A DNA stretch of 64,000 nucleotides from assembly GCF_019947135.1 (NCBI RefSeq), contig NZ_JAGSHT010000017.1, positions 62,001 to 126,000 of the forward strand, written 5' to 3'. Below are positions 41,248-51,260 of the stretch, piece by piece. A model generated the notes under the pieces. The model did not search any database. It was not told the origin of the DNA and saw nothing but the letters and a program-made list of their open reading frames with translations. The translations under genes and the position numbers were made by a program. Each line of letters begins with the position of its first letter. Positions within the stretch are counted from its first letter, which is position 1. The DNA is from Occultella gossypii (GTDB lineage Bacteria > Actinomycetota > Actinomycetes > Actinomycetales > Beutenbergiaceae).

Positions 41248-42990
41248 ATGACAGTGGCCACGATCGCGTTGACCGCCCAGACCCGAACCGATGCGCTTGC
41301 CGCGATGTCCGACGGCACCCCGCTCGACGTCCTCGTGATCGGCGGTGGTGTGACAGGCGCGGGGATCGCGCTCGACGCCGCGACTCGTGGCCTGCGAGTG
41401 GGCATCGTGGAGGCCCAGGACTGGGCGTCCGGGACCTCCAGCCGGTCCAGCAAGCTCGTGCACGGCGGACTGCGCTACCTGCAGATGCTCGACTTCACCC
41501 TGGTCCACGAGGCGCTCACCGAGCGGGACCTCCTGCTCACCGAGATCGCGCCACACCTGGTGCGTCCGGTGCCGTTCCTGTACCCGCTCGAGCACCGGTT
41601 CTGGCAGCGCTTCTACGTCGGCTCCGGCGTCGGGCTCTATGACGCCCTCGCCTCGCTGACCTCGCGCCGTCGCGCACTGCCGTTCCACAAGCATCTGTCC
41701 CGCTCCGAACTCGAGCGGGTCTTCCCGGATCTGCGGCACGACGCCGCCATCGGGGCCATCCAGTACTGGGACGCGAGTGTCGACGACGCCCGGCTCGTGG
41801 TCACCCTGGTCCGCACGGCCGCCGAGTACGGCGCCCTGGCCGCGTCCCGCACCCAGGTGGTCGAGCTGACCAAGACCTCCGGCCGAGTGGACGGCGCGGT
41901 GCTGGTGGACGCGGAGACCGGGGAACGGCTCACGGTCAAGGCCGATCAGGTCATCAACGCCACCGGCGTGTGGACCGAGGAGACCGAAGGCCTCGCCGCC
42001 GAGGAGGGCGGACTGCACGTGCTGGCCTCGAAGGGGATCCACATCGTGGTCCCCCGCGAGCGGATCCGCGGCGAGAAGGGGCTGATCCTGCAGACCGAGA
42101 AGAGTGTCCTGTTCGTGATCCCGTGGTCCCGGTACTGGGTGATCGGCACCACGGACACGCCCTGGAAGCAGGAACTGCGTCACCCGGTGGCCACGAACGC
42201 GGACATCGAGTACGTGCTCGAGCACGCCAATGCCGTCCTCGCCAATCCGCTCACCAAGGACGACATCATCGGCACCTGGGCCGGGCTGCGCCCGCTGCTG
42301 CAGCCGGGCACGAAGGAGGGCACGTCCTCTGCGAAGGTTTCCCGCGAGCACACCGTGGCCTCCGTTGCCCCCGGCCTCACGGCGATCGCCGGTGGCAAGC
42401 TCACCACCTACCGGGTGATGGCCAAGGACGCGGTCGACTTCGCGCTCGGCGACCGGGCCGAGTCGCTGCCCTCGATCACCGACCACATCCCGCTCGCCGG
42501 GGCAGTCGGACTGCAGGCCGTGCGCCGCAAGTCCCGTGCCTACGCCGAGAAGTACGGATGGACGAAGGCGATGGTCGATCACCTGCTGCACCGCTACGGC
42601 TCCCAGTTGACCCAGATCGTCGACTCGGTCGAGGCACAGCCCGACCTGGCCCGGCCGCTTGAGCACGCCCCGGCCTACCTGCGGGCAGAGATCGCATTCG
42701 CCGCGACCCACGAGCTCGTCCTCCACCTGGAGGACGTGCTGGCCCACCGGACCCGCCTCGAGTACGAGGTCCCGGACGCGGGCGAGGCTGCGCTCGAGGA
42801 GATCCTCGACATCATCGCCCCCATCCTCGGGTGGGACCAGGCCCGCCGCGAGACCGAACGGCGTTCCTACCTCGACCGCCGCGCGGCCACCGAGTCGGCC
42901 GCCCTGACCGCCACCGACGAGGAGGGTGAGCAGGCACGACTGCAGGCTGACGACATCGCCCCGATGATTTCGCTCGTCGAGCCTTCCTGA
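41248..42990 (+). CDS. glpD: glycerol-3-phosphate dehydrogenase (aerobic, FAD)
   Basis: A membrane-associated flavoenzyme of 580 residues that oxidises glycerol 3-phosphate to dihydroxyacetone phosphate and feeds electrons to menaquinone. The FAD motif VLVIGGGVTGAGIALDAATR is at about residues 28-47. GTSSRSSKLVHGGLRYL and the later SVAPGLTAIAGGKLTTYRVM are GlpD signatures. The ATG at 41248 has AGGAGAG just upstream, and the frame before it crosses the tRNA-like hairpin. It is the first gene of glpD-glpF-glpK. Confidence 0.96.
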   Translation: MTVATIALTAQTRTDALAAMSDGTPLDVLVIGGGVTGAGIALDAATRGLRVGIVEAQDWASGTSSRSSKLVHGGLRYLQMLDFTLVHEALTERDLLLTEIAPHLVRPVPFLYPLEHRFWQRFYVGSGVGLYDALASLTSRRRALPFHKHLSRSELERVFPDLRHDAAIGAIQYWDASVDDARLVVTLVRTAAEYGALAASRTQVVELTKTSGRVDGAVLVDAETGERLTVKADQVINATGVWTEETEGLAAEEGGLHVLASKGIHIVVPRERIRGEKGLILQTEKSVLFVIPWSRYWVIGTTDTPWKQELRHPVATNADIEYVLEHANAVLANPLTKDDIIGTWAGLRPLLQPGTKEGTSSAKVSREHTVASVAPGLTAIAGGKLTTYRVMAKDAVDFALGDRAESLPSITDHIPLAGAVGLQAVRRKSRAYAEKYGWTKAMVDHLLHRYGSQLTQIVDSVEAQPDLARPLEHAPAYLRAEIAFAATHELVLHLEDVLAHRTRLEYEVPDAGEAALEEILDIIAPILGWDQARRETERRSYLDRRAATESAALTATDEEGEQARLQADDIAPMISLVEPS

Positions 42991-43083
42991 CCACGCAGCC
43001 GCGAAGCGGCAGTATTTGCGTTGTGGCGCGCGATGGGGCGTTCACACAGGTAACACCTCCCGAATCAGAAAGAGAGGCACATC

Positions 43084-43833
43084 GTGGACTTCAGTGCAAT
43101 CTTCTTGCCGGAAGTGCTCGGAACCGCAATGTTGACATTGCTCGGTTGTGGTGTGGTGGCCAATGCCGTGCTGCCCACCACCAAGGGCAACAACGGAGGC
43201 TGGCTGCTCATCAACTTCGGCTGGGGCCTCGCCGTCTTCGCGGGCGTGTACGTCGCGTATTCCACGGGCGCTCACATCAACCCCGCGGTCACCCTCGGAC
43301 TCCTCGCCAATGGCTCGGACTTCTTCCCGGGGAACGCCGACGCCGGCCTCGAGGTCATCGCGGGCACCGTCCCGAACGCGGTCGTCTACATCCTTGCCCA
43401 GATGATCGGCGCGATCATCGGGGCCGTGGTGTGCTGGCTCGCATACAAGCAGCACTTCGACCAGCCCGCGGACGACGGCACCAAGCTCGCCGTGTTCTCG
43501 ACCGGGCCGGCGATCCGCTCCTACGGCTGGAACTTCGTCACTGAGGTCATCGCGACCTTCGTGCTCGTCTACGTGATCATCGCGTTCGGCCACACGCCCT
43601 CGGGTCTTGGGCCGCTCGCCGTCGCCCTGCTGGTGGTCGGCATCGGCGCCAGCCTCGGTGGCCCGACCGGGTACGCCATCAACCCCGCCCGTGACCTCGG
43701 CCCCCGGATCGCGCACGCCCTGCTGCCGATCAAGGGCAAGGGCTCCAGTGACTGGGGCTACTCCTGGGTGCCGGTCGCCGGACCGATCGTCGGTGGCGTC
43801 ATCGCAGGTCTGTTCGCCACCGTTTCACTCTGA
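43084..43833 (+). CDS. glpF: glycerol uptake facilitator (aquaporin family)
   Basis: A 249-residue MIP-family channel with six hydrophobic helices. Both pore motifs are present: [12 protein letters not shown] (about residues 63-74) and [15 protein letters not shown] (about 198-212). The Asp after the second NPAR is the usual mark of glycerol facilitators as opposed to water channels. It starts with GTG, with GAGAGG upstream. It is 93 bases downstream of glpD and 109 bases upstream of glpK. Confidence 0.94.
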   Translation: MDFSAIFLPEVLGTAMLTLLGCGVVANAVLPTTKGNNGGWLLINFGWGLAVFAGVYVAYSTGAHINPAVTLGLLANGSDFFPGNADAGLEVIAGTVPNAVVYILAQMIGAIIGAVVCWLAYKQHFDQPADDGTKLAVFSTGPAIRSYGWNFVTEVIATFVLVYVIIAFGHTPSGLGPLAVALLVVGIGASLGGPTGYAINPARDLGPRIAHALLPIKGKGSSDWGYSWVPVAGPIVGGVIAGLFATVSL

Positions 43834-43942
43834 TCCACCGGCCGGGCGGCGGCCGATACCGGTCCGCGCCCGGCCATCTCAGTCCCCATCGCACGAAACG
43901 CCCGCACCACGGGCGCACCACAAGGAAGTGAGAGGAAACACC

Positions 43943-45460
43943 ATGGCCGACTACGTACTCGCCATCGATCAGGGCACCACCAGCTCCCGCGCGATCATCT
44001 TCAACCACGCCGGGCAGATCGTGGAGTCCGGTCAGCTCGAGCACGAGCAGATCTTCCCCAAGGCCGGATGGGTGGAGCACGACGCCCTCGAGATCTGGAA
44101 GAACGTCCGCGAGGTCGTCGCACTCGCCCTCACCCGGGCCAACCTCACCCACCGCGACATCGCCGCCGTCGGCATCACGAACCAGCGCGAGACCGCGGTG
44201 GTCTGGGACAAGTCCACCGGTGAGCCCGTCTACAACGCGATCGTCTGGCAGGACACGCGCACGCAGAAGATCGTCGAGGAGCTCGGCGGCACCGAAGGCG
44301 CCGAGAAGTACAAGGCCAAGGTCGGCCTGCCGCTGGCCACGTACTTCTCCGGACCGAAGGTCAAGTGGATCCTCGACAACGTCGAGGGAGCCCGCGCGAA
44401 GGCGGAGGCGGGGGACCTGCTGTTCGGCAACACCGACACCTGGGTGCTGTGGAACATGACCGGCGGCAAGGACGGCGGCGTGCACGTCACCGACGTCACG
44501 AACGCGTCCCGCACGATGCTGATGGACCTGTCCACGCTCAACTGGGACGAGGGCATCGCCGCGGACATGGGCATCCCGACCTCGATGCTGCCCGAGATCC
44601 GCTCCTCCTCCGAGGTGTACGGCAAGGGCCGTGAGGGCGGCATGGTCCCGGGCGTCCCGATCGCGGGCATCCTCGGTGACCAGCAGGCCGCCACGTTCGG
44701 CCAGGCCTGCTTCGAGGTCGGCATGGCCAAGAACACCTACGGCACCGGCAACTTCATGCTCATCAACACGGGCACGGAGCAGATCCCCTCGGAGAACGGT
44801 CTACTCACCACCGTCTGCTACAAGATCGGCGACCAGCCGGCCGTGTACGCGCTCGAGGGCTCGATCGCCGTCACCGGCTCGCTCGTGCAGTGGCTGCGGG
44901 ACAACCTCGGCATCATCTCCTCCGCCCCGGAGGTCGAGGACCTCGCGAAGACGGTCGACGACAACGGTGGCGCGTACTTCGTGCCCGCGTTCTCGGGGCT
45001 GTTCGCGCCGTACTGGCGGGCGGACGCACGTGGCGCCCTGGTGGGTCTGACCCGGTACGTGAACAAGGGCCACATCGCGCGAGCCGTGCTGGAGGCGACC
45101 GCCTTCCAGACCCGCGAGGTACTCGATGCGATGAACGCGGACTCGGGCGTGGACCTGACCGAGCTGAAGGTCGACGGCGGCATGATCGCCAACGAGACGC
45201 TCATGCAGTTCCAGGCGGACATCCTGGGCGTGCCGGTGGTGCGACCCCAGGTCGCCGAGACCACGGCCCTCGGCGCGGCGTACGCCGCCGGGATCGCGGT
45301 CGGCTTCTGGAACGGCGAGCAGGACGTCATCAACAACTGGGCCGAGGACAAGCGTTGGGAGCCCTCGATGGACCAGGGCGACCGGGAGCGCCTCTACCGG
45401 AACTGGAAGAAGGCCGTGACGAAGACGTTCGACTGGGTCGACGACGACACCGAGGCCTGA
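43943..45460 (+). CDS. glpK: glycerol kinase
   Basis: A FGGY-family kinase of 505 residues that phosphorylates glycerol imported by GlpF. The N-terminal ATP/substrate block is [51 protein letters not shown] and the C-terminal [20 protein letters not shown] are diagnostic. The ATG at 43943 has GAGAGGAAAC upstream. The gene ends at a strong hairpin, closing the glp operon. Confidence 0.98.
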   Translation: MADYVLAIDQGTTSSRAIIFNHAGQIVESGQLEHEQIFPKAGWVEHDALEIWKNVREVVALALTRANLTHRDIAAVGITNQRETAVVWDKSTGEPVYNAIVWQDTRTQKIVEELGGTEGAEKYKAKVGLPLATYFSGPKVKWILDNVEGARAKAEAGDLLFGNTDTWVLWNMTGGKDGGVHVTDVTNASRTMLMDLSTLNWDEGIAADMGIPTSMLPEIRSSSEVYGKGREGGMVPGVPIAGILGDQQAATFGQACFEVGMAKNTYGTGNFMLINTGTEQIPSENGLLTTVCYKIGDQPAVYALEGSIAVTGSLVQWLRDNLGIISSAPEVEDLAKTVDDNGGAYFVPAFSGLFAPYWRADARGALVGLTRYVNKGHIARAVLEATAFQTREVLDAMNADSGVDLTELKVDGGMIANETLMQFQADILGVPVVRPQVAETTALGAAYAAGIAVGFWNGEQDVINNWAEDKRWEPSMDQGDRERLYRNWKKAVTKTFDWVDDDTEA

Positions 45461-45475
45461 GCCGAGGAATCACCG

Positions 45476-45513
45476 CCGAACGGCCCTCTCCCGCCCGGGA
45501 GGGGGCCGTTCGG
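45476..45513 (+). terminator. hairpin terminator after glpK
   Basis: CCGAACGGCCC (45476-45486) pairs with GGGCCGTTCGG (45503-45513), with extra pairing between CTCCC and GGGAG inside. It lies 15 bases after the glpK stop. There is no clear T-run, which is usual for high-GC actinobacteria. The remaining gap to the GH43 gene (45514-45869) holds candidate operators and no gene. Confidence 0.8.
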
Positions 45514-45620
45514 CATCTCGACGCCGCCACCGCCGACCTGACGTGGCACCGGCGCTGGGCGGTGCTACCCCGTACAGTTCGACGTGCTCGTGAGGGCCCC
45601 GGGGATTCGATCCAGGCGGC

Positions 45621-45630
45621 AACCGGTTTC
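45621..45630. promoter_or_regulatory. distal LacI-type operator candidate
   Basis: AACCGGTTTC, with the palindromic core AACCGGTT, has a second copy 193 bases downstream near the GH43 gene. Two spaced LacI-type sites could allow looping. Its location 240 bases upstream of the coding start lowers confidence. Confidence 0.35.
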
Positions 45631-45810
45631 CCCTCCGGGACGGCTCACGAAGGACTCGCGTGAGGGTCAGATCAGTCGAACGATTGCCACACCGTGGTGC
45701 GCGTGGATATGCCGATCGGGGCGTTCGACAGCTTTCGGAACCCTGCAGCGACTGGCTCCACCCTGCGTGCTACATGTGCGAGCGATGCATGCGATTGCGG
45801 CCGTTCGATG

Positions 45811-45824
45811 TGGAACCGGTTTCT
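45811..45824. promoter_or_regulatory. proximal LacI-type operator candidate upstream of the GH43 gene
   Basis: TGGAACCGGTTTCT is centred on the palindrome GAACCGGTTTC and resembles the CG-centred operators of LacI-family regulators. It ends 46 bases before the GH43 ATG. The LacI-DUF6807 fusion encoded by the next gene is the natural candidate to bind here. Confidence 0.5.
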
Positions 45825-45869
45825 GATCGGGTACTCTGCACGCAGACCTCACGATCCGGAGGACACGCG

Positions 45870-47468
45870 ATGCCGATGACCACCACGCCGCCCGGGCGGT
45901 ATCTGAACCCTGTCCTCGACGCGGACTGGCCCGATCCGGACGTGATCCGCGACGGTGACACCTACGTCATGGTTGCCTCCAGCTTCAACCGCGCCCCCGG
46001 CCTGCCGGTGCTGACTTCTCCCGACCTGGTGAACTGGGCGATCGCCTCGCATGCCCTCGCGGCCGTGCCCCCGGACGACCACTTCAGCCTCCCCCGGCAC
46101 GGCGAGGGCATCTGGGCCCCCGCGATCCGGCGGCACGGCGAGGACCTGGTGATCGTCTATCCGGACCCGGACCACGGCATCTTCTCCACCCGAGCCCGGT
46201 CGGCGGCCGGCCCGTGGTCCGCGCCCACGCTGCTGCTGGCCGGTTCCGGCCTCATCGATCCCTGCCCCCTCTGGGACGACGACGGCCGCGCCTACCTGGT
46301 GCACGGCTGGGCCGCGAGCCGGGCCGGGGTCAAGAACCGGCTGACGGTCGTGGAGGTGGCGTCCGACCTGAGCCGCCCGGTCGGCCGCCCACGCACGGTC
46401 ATCGACGGCGACGCGCTACCGGGCTACACCACCCTCGAGGGACCGAAGTTCTACAAGCGGAACGGTTGGTACTGGATCTTCGCTCCGGCCGGCGGCGTCA
46501 GCATCGGCTGGCAGTCCGCGTTCCGCTCCCGCGACGCCTTCGGGCCCTACGAGGACCGGATCGTGCTCGCCCAGGGCGACTCGCCGGTCAACGGTCCGCA
46601 CCAGGGCGCGTGGGTGGACACCCCCGACGGCGCCGACTGGTTCCTGCACTTCTCCGACCGCGGCCCGTACGGCCGGGTGGTGCACCTGCAGCCGATGGCC
46701 TGGGACGCCGGCGGCTGGCCGGTGCTCGGGAAGCCCGGGCCCGACGGCGTGGGCCAGCCCGTGCTCTCCCACGAAGCCCCGGTCCCGGGAACCGTGCAGG
46801 CCGGCCACGGACCGGACGGCAGCGACGACTTCACGGCGGCCGAACTCGGGCCGCAGTGGCACTGGCAGGCGAACCCGGCACCGCACTGGGCGCACCCGGA
46901 CGGCTCCGGCGCGCTCGCCCTGACGGCGGTCCCGGCCGACCGGGGCGACCTGCGCAGCCTCGGCAACGTGCTCGGTCAGGTCCTCCCGGGCCAACCGGTC
47001 ACCGCGACCACCAGCCTGAGCCTGCCCGACGGCGTCCCCGGCACCCGCGCAGGGCTCGTGGTCCTCGGACGGGCCTACTGCTGGCTCGGGCTCGAGCACA
47101 CCGACGACGGCGTGACCGTGGCGGCCGGCCGGTTGCTCGACGGCGTCACCGAGGAGCGCGTGCATCGCGCGGACCAGCCCGCCTCGGCCACGATCGAGAT
47201 CCGCCTCACCAGCGACGGCGCCGGCTCCGCCGACCTCGCCTACCGGCTCCCCGGTACAGCGGACTGGGTGCCGGCCGTCGACGGCTTCGCGGTCCGCCCG
47301 GGCCGGTGGATCGGCGCCGAGCTCGGCCTCTTCGCCGCCGCCCCGGTCGGCACGGACGAGGACGTCCGCGCCCGGTTCGGCCCGGTCACGCTCAGCACGC
47401 ACGCCGCGACGTACGCGGCCCAGGTCCACGACCATGCCCACGCGTCGACGGCGGAGGTGACCGCGTGA
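45870..47468 (+). CDS. glycoside hydrolase family 43 protein (beta-xylosidase/arabinofuranosidase-like)
   Basis: A 532-residue enzyme with no signal peptide, so probably cytoplasmic. Residues 8-310 form a five-bladed propeller. The catalytic base Asp lies in LDADWPDPDVIRDGD, the pKa-modulating Asp in GLIDPCPLWDDDG and the proton donor Glu in YTTLEGPKFYKRNG. Residues 330-520 are a beta-sandwich (concanavalin-like) domain beginning at GSDDFTAAELGPQWHWQANP, as in GH43 xylosidases. GGAGG lies eight bases before the ATG. The stop overlaps the next gene by four bases, so enzyme and regulator are translationally coupled. The exact substrate is not determined. Confidence 0.93.
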   Translation: MPMTTTPPGRYLNPVLDADWPDPDVIRDGDTYVMVASSFNRAPGLPVLTSPDLVNWAIASHALAAVPPDDHFSLPRHGEGIWAPAIRRHGEDLVIVYPDPDHGIFSTRARSAAGPWSAPTLLLAGSGLIDPCPLWDDDGRAYLVHGWAASRAGVKNRLTVVEVASDLSRPVGRPRTVIDGDALPGYTTLEGPKFYKRNGWYWIFAPAGGVSIGWQSAFRSRDAFGPYEDRIVLAQGDSPVNGPHQGAWVDTPDGADWFLHFSDRGPYGRVVHLQPMAWDAGGWPVLGKPGPDGVGQPVLSHEAPVPGTVQAGHGPDGSDDFTAAELGPQWHWQANPAPHWAHPDGSGALALTAVPADRGDLRSLGNVLGQVLPGQPVTATTSLSLPDGVPGTRAGLVVLGRAYCWLGLEHTDDGVTVAAGRLLDGVTEERVHRADQPASATIEIRLTSDGAGSADLAYRLPGTADWVPAVDGFAVRPGRWIGAELGLFAAAPVGTDEDVRARFGPVTLSTHAATYAAQVHDHAHASTAEVTA

Positions 47469-49387
47469 ACACCCCACGGGTCGCCACCATCGCCGAGGTC
47501 GCTGACGCCGCGGGCGTCTCCCGGGCCACCGTGTCCCGCGTGATGAACGGGCGGTCGACGGTCCGTGCCGATCTGGCCGAGCGGGTCCGCACCGTTGCCG
47601 CCGAGCTCAACTACAGCCCCAGCACCGTCGCCCGCAGCCTGTCCCTCGGCCGCACCCAGACCGTGGCGCTGCTGGTGCCGGACCTGGCGAACCCGATGTT
47701 CCAGCAGATCCTGCGCGGAGCCAACCAGGCTGCGGCCCGAGACTCCTACCGGGTCCTGGTCGCGGACAGCATCGAGGACCCGGGCCGCGAGCTCGAGCTG
47801 GCCATCGAGGCCCGGCGACGCTGCGACGCCCTCATCCTGTGCTCGCCCCGGATGCCTGACGCTGATCTCGCCCAGGTCCTCGCCACCGCGGGGCCCGTGG
47901 TCGTGGTGAACCGGGACCCGGAGGACGGTTCCGTGCCCGTGCTCTCGGTCGACTACGCCGACGGCATCCGCACCCTCACCCAGCGCCTGATCAAGCTCGG
48001 GCACACCCGGCTCATCTACCTCGCCGGACCGGAGAACAGCACCTCCAATACCGTCCGGCTCGGCGCACTGCGCGCCCTGGAGGGAGAGAACCCGCACATC
48101 AGCATCCGTTACGAGCCGTGCGGCGCGATGATCGAGGACGGCTACGCGGCCCTCGACGCGGTACTCGACTCCCGGGCGACGGCAGTCCTCGCCTACAACG
48201 ATCTGGTCGCCTTCGGGCTGCTCGGCAAGCTCAACGAGTCCGGAGTCGACGTGCCCGGGGACATCTCCGTGGTCGGCTTCGACGACATCGCGTTCGCCCG
48301 GTACGCGACGCCGGCCCTGACCACGATGGCCGTGCCGCAGGCCGAACTGGGCCGCCAGGCCTGGGAACAGCTGCACCAGCTGATCCTCGGCGGCGCCGAG
48401 CGCCCCTCCCTGTACTTCCGGCCACGCCTGGTGGAGCGGGCCAGCTCGGGTCCGGTTCCCCGCGCACGCAGCGGCCCGTCCGCCGAGGTCACCGGCGCCG
48501 AGGTGCCCGCGACCCCGGCGGCACCGGGGGTGCTGCTCTGGAGCCGGGACGACGAGGTAGGGGTCCTCGGCGTGGACGGCCTCGAACTGGCCCGGTACGA
48601 ACGCCACGCCGCGATGCCCGACGTGCACGCCCCGCGCCCTTACCTGCACCCGATCTACACCCTCGCGGGCACCATGCTCACGGAGCAGAGCCCGGTCGAC
48701 CACCGACACCAGTACGGGCTGTCGCTCGCGGTCCCGGCCGTCAACGGCACGTCGTTCTGGGGTGGCCGCACGTTCGTGCGCGGCGCCGGCCCGACCCTGC
48801 TCGAGAACCACGGCGCCCAGATCCCGCACGACATGTCCCTGACCGGCGCCACCCTGTCCGAGCATCTCGCGTGGCACTCCCATGCGGGCGAGGTACTCAT
48901 CGGAGAAAACCGCACCCTGACCGCCACCGCCCGCCCCGACGCGGACGGGTGGCAGCTGTCGTGGCGCAGCGACCTGCGTGCCGCGCGGGACCTGACCATC
49001 GAGAGCCCGGCCACGTCCGGCCGACCGGGCGCCGGCTACGGCGGGATCTTCTGGCGGTTCCCGCCCGGTGGCGCGGCCGAGCTGCTGGTGAGCGACGGTG
49101 AGGGCGAGGACGCGGCGCACGGCTCGACGTCCCCCTGGCTGGCCGTGTCCCGATCAGGCGAGGAGGGTGCCTGGACCGCCCTGCTGATCCAGGGGCCCGC
49201 CGTGCGTCCGTGGTTCGCCCGCGCCGGTGACTACCTCGGGGTCGGGCCGGCGCTGGCCTGGGACACGCCGCTCGCCGTCGACGAAGGGGCCGACCTGCGG
49301 CTGGAGCTGCATGCGCTCCTGGTCGACCGCGCCCTGGGCCGCGACGAGATCGAGTCGTTGCTGCCGAGCCTGCCGGGCGTCCACTGA
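47465..49387 (+). CDS. LacI family regulator fused to a DUF6807/PmoA-like domain
   Basis: A 640-residue two-part protein in one uninterrupted frame. Residues 1-60 are a LacI HTH (ATIAEVADAAGVSRATVSRV and the hinge NYSPSTVARSLSLGRTQ). Residues 61-335 are the sugar-binding domain (VALLVPDLANPMFQQILRGA, VVGFDDIAFARYATPALTTM). After a Pro/Ala linker (about 340-365), residues 366-640 match DUF6807 (PmoA family): YLHPIYTLAGTMLTEQSPVD, HRHQYGLSLAVPAVNGTSFW and ENHGAQIPHDM. The GTG start overlaps the GH43 stop (GTGA). The fused domain may sense or process the same sugar. No frameshift or internal start is needed to explain it. Confidence 0.9.
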   Translation: MNTPRVATIAEVADAAGVSRATVSRVMNGRSTVRADLAERVRTVAAELNYSPSTVARSLSLGRTQTVALLVPDLANPMFQQILRGANQAAARDSYRVLVADSIEDPGRELELAIEARRRCDALILCSPRMPDADLAQVLATAGPVVVVNRDPEDGSVPVLSVDYADGIRTLTQRLIKLGHTRLIYLAGPENSTSNTVRLGALRALEGENPHISIRYEPCGAMIEDGYAALDAVLDSRATAVLAYNDLVAFGLLGKLNESGVDVPGDISVVGFDDIAFARYATPALTTMAVPQAELGRQAWEQLHQLILGGAERPSLYFRPRLVERASSGPVPRARSGPSAEVTGAEVPATPAAPGVLLWSRDDEVGVLGVDGLELARYERHAAMPDVHAPRPYLHPIYTLAGTMLTEQSPVDHRHQYGLSLAVPAVNGTSFWGGRTFVRGAGPTLLENHGAQIPHDMSLTGATLSEHLAWHSHAGEVLIGENRTLTATARPDADGWQLSWRSDLRAARDLTIESPATSGRPGAGYGGIFWRFPPGGAAELLVSDGEGEDAAHGSTSPWLAVSRSGEEGAWTALLIQGPAVRPWFARAGDYLGVGPALAWDTPLAVDEGADLRLELHALLVDRALGRDEIESLLPSLPGVH

Positions 49388-49434
49388 TCGGCCGGTCCGC
49401 TGGCGGGCGTCGCATCGGCGGTAGGTTGCCGACC

Positions 49435-50322
49435 ATGAATCTCGGCGTGATCGGTCTGGGCACCATGGGCGCGCCGATGGCCGGGCACCTGCTCTCCGCC
49501 CGACGCGATGATGACCGACTGCTCGTGACGGCGCGACGCCCCGACTCGGCGGCCGAACTCCTCGAGGCGGGCGCGGACTGGGCGGCGACGCCCGCGGCCC
49601 TCGCCGCCGAGTGCGCCGTCATCGTCACCGTGCTGCCGGACCTGCCCGAGCTGCGGGAGGTGCTGGAAGGTCCGGACGGCCTGCTCGCCGGGCGCACCGG
49701 TGACCTGTTGCTCGTGGTCTGCTCGACCTCGTCGCCCGACGGCGTCCGCGCACTGGCCGGTGCGCTCACCGAGCGTACGGGTGGCGCCGTGCGGGTGGTC
49801 GACGCGCCCGTGAGCGGCGGCAAGGAGGGCGCCGCCGCCGGGACGCTGTCGATCCTCGTCGGCGGCGCGGAGGAGGACGCGGCGACCGTCCTGGACCTGC
49901 TCGCCCCGTGCGGGCGCGCCGTCCACCTCGGCCCGCTCGGCTCGGGCCAGGTGGCCAAGGCGTGCAACCAGTTGATCGTCGCGGCCACGACGGTGGCTCT
50001 CGCGGAGACCGCGGTGATCGCCGAACGCTCCGGCCTGGACCTGGCAGCGCTGTTCGACGTCCTCGGCAGTGGCTACGCCGGCAGCAGGCTCCTGGAGGTG
50101 AAGGGCCCGAGGTTCGTCGCCCACGACCACGAACCTGCGAGCGCAGCGCGTCTGATGATCAAGGACCTCGACTTCGCACTGGCGCAGGCACGGCTGACCG
50201 GCGGCCCGACCGAGCACGTGCAGTTCCTGCAGGAGGTGTTCGCCGGCGTCGTGACCGCCGGACTGGGCCACTTGGACTCGTCTGTGGTGCAGCGCTACCT
50301 CGAGGAGCGGTCCGCCTCGTGA
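49435..50322 (+). CDS. NAD(P)-dependent beta-hydroxyacid dehydrogenase (3-hydroxyisobutyrate dehydrogenase family)
   Basis: A 295-residue dehydrogenase. The Rossmann motif is LGVIGLGTMGAPMAGHLLSA. The substrate-binding signature is VVDAPVSGGKEGAAAGTLSI, and the catalytic lysine lies in SGQVAKACNQLIVAATTVAL. Possible substrates include 2-hydroxy-3-oxopropionate (tartronate semialdehyde) and related sugar-acid intermediates, which would fit the glycoside-catabolic neighbours. Specificity cannot be read from sequence. The ATG at 49435 is preferred over a TTG nine bases earlier. It overlaps the AEC transporter gene by four bases. Confidence 0.9.
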   Translation: MNLGVIGLGTMGAPMAGHLLSARRDDDRLLVTARRPDSAAELLEAGADWAATPAALAAECAVIVTVLPDLPELREVLEGPDGLLAGRTGDLLLVVCSTSSPDGVRALAGALTERTGGAVRVVDAPVSGGKEGAAAGTLSILVGGAEEDAATVLDLLAPCGRAVHLGPLGSGQVAKACNQLIVAATTVALAETAVIAERSGLDLAALFDVLGSGYAGSRLLEVKGPRFVAHDHEPASAARLMIKDLDFALAQARLTGGPTEHVQFLQEVFAGVVTAGLGHLDSSVVQRYLEERSAS

Positions 50323-51260
50323 GCGGGATCCTCATCGCGTTGGGCACGATGACGGTGATCGCCGTCATCGGCTGGATCCTCGGCACCACCAAGGTCCTCG
50401 GTCCGAACGCGCAGCTCGTGCTGGCGAAGCTCGTGTTCACGGTGGCGACGCCGTCGCTGCTGCTCACCACGATCGCCGAGACGGACCTGGGCCTGCTGTT
50501 CACCTCCAGCGCGCTGACCACGGTCCTGGCCACGCTGATGGTTGCGGGCGGCGCGGGCGTGATCTTCAGGTTCGTGCTGCACCGCAGCACCGGGGAGGCG
50601 ACGGTGGGTGCGTTGTCGAGCTCCTACCTGAACGCCGGCAACCTCGGCCTGCCGCTCGCCGTGTACGTGCTCGGCACCGCCGTGCCGGTGGTGCCGGTGC
50701 TCCTGGTGCAGCTGCTCGTGCTGGCGCCGGTGGCGTTCGCGATCCTGGACACCCGGCCCGCGGGCAGCGCCTCCCGCCGCCAGCTCATCCTGCGCCCGCT
50801 GACGAACCCGGTCACCATCGCCGCCGGCCTCGGCATCGTGCTCGCGGTGCTGCCGTGGTCGCCTCCCGAGTTCGTCCTGGAGCCGTTCCGGCTGGTCGGG
50901 GCTGCCGCCGCGCCGCTCGCCCTGATCACGCTCGGGCTCTCCCTGGTCGGGTCGAAGAAGGGCTCCGGCGCGGCCGAGCGGCCGGTCGCCACGCGCGCCC
51001 CGCTGGCCGACCTGATCGTGGTGACCGCGCTGCGGGCCGTAGTGCACCCACTGCTCGCCTTCGGGATCGCCGCTGCCCTCTCGCTCAGTCCCGACGAGAC
51101 CCTCGCGGTGGTCCTGATGGCCTCACTCCCGACGGCGCAGAACGTGTTGGTCTACGCCCTCCAGTACGGGCAGGGGCAAGCGATCGCGCGGGACGCGCAG
51201 CTGGTCACCACGGTGCTGTCGCTACCGGTCATGATCGTGGTCGTCGCCCTGATGCACTGA
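50319..51260 (+). CDS. AEC family transporter
   Basis: A 313-residue integral-membrane protein of the auxin efflux carrier (AEC) family, with about ten hydrophobic helices in two bundles. The second bundle includes LITLGLSLVGSKKGSGAAER and LMASLPTAQNVLVYALQYGQ, a typical AEC C-terminal motif. Bacterial AEC members move small dicarboxylates or similar anions. The GTG overlaps the dehydrogenase stop, which suggests the transporter handles that enzyme's substrate or product. Its last 32 bases overlap the convergent glycosyltransferase gene. Confidence 0.88.
   Translation: MSGILIALGTMTVIAVIGWILGTTKVLGPNAQLVLAKLVFTVATPSLLLTTIAETDLGLLFTSSALTTVLATLMVAGGAGVIFRFVLHRSTGEATVGALSSSYLNAGNLGLPLAVYVLGTAVPVVPVLLVQLLVLAPVAFAILDTRPAGSASRRQLILRPLTNPVTIAAGLGIVLAVLPWSPPEFVLEPFRLVGAAAAPLALITLGLSLVGSKKGSGAAERPVATRAPLADLIVVTALRAVVHPLLAFGIAAALSLSPDETLAVVLMASLPTAQNVLVYALQYGQGQAIARDAQLVTTVLSLPVMIVVVALMH

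Noticed and set aside
41182-42747. A 521-codon minus-strand frame
   Set aside because: Antisense to glpD, which is unambiguous.
45595-45625. Second tRNA T-arm-like stretch (GGGGATTCGATCC)
   Set aside because: No acceptor stem or other arms can be folded around it; short chance match.
46214-47464. Plus-strand extension of the LacI-DUF6807 frame by 417 codons
   Set aside because: It overlaps the GH43 gene in another frame and is Arg/Gly/Pro noise. The GTG at 47465 gives a perfect LacI N-terminus.
47240-49120. A 626-codon minus-strand frame
   Set aside because: Antisense to the GH43 end and the LacI fusion; no domain.
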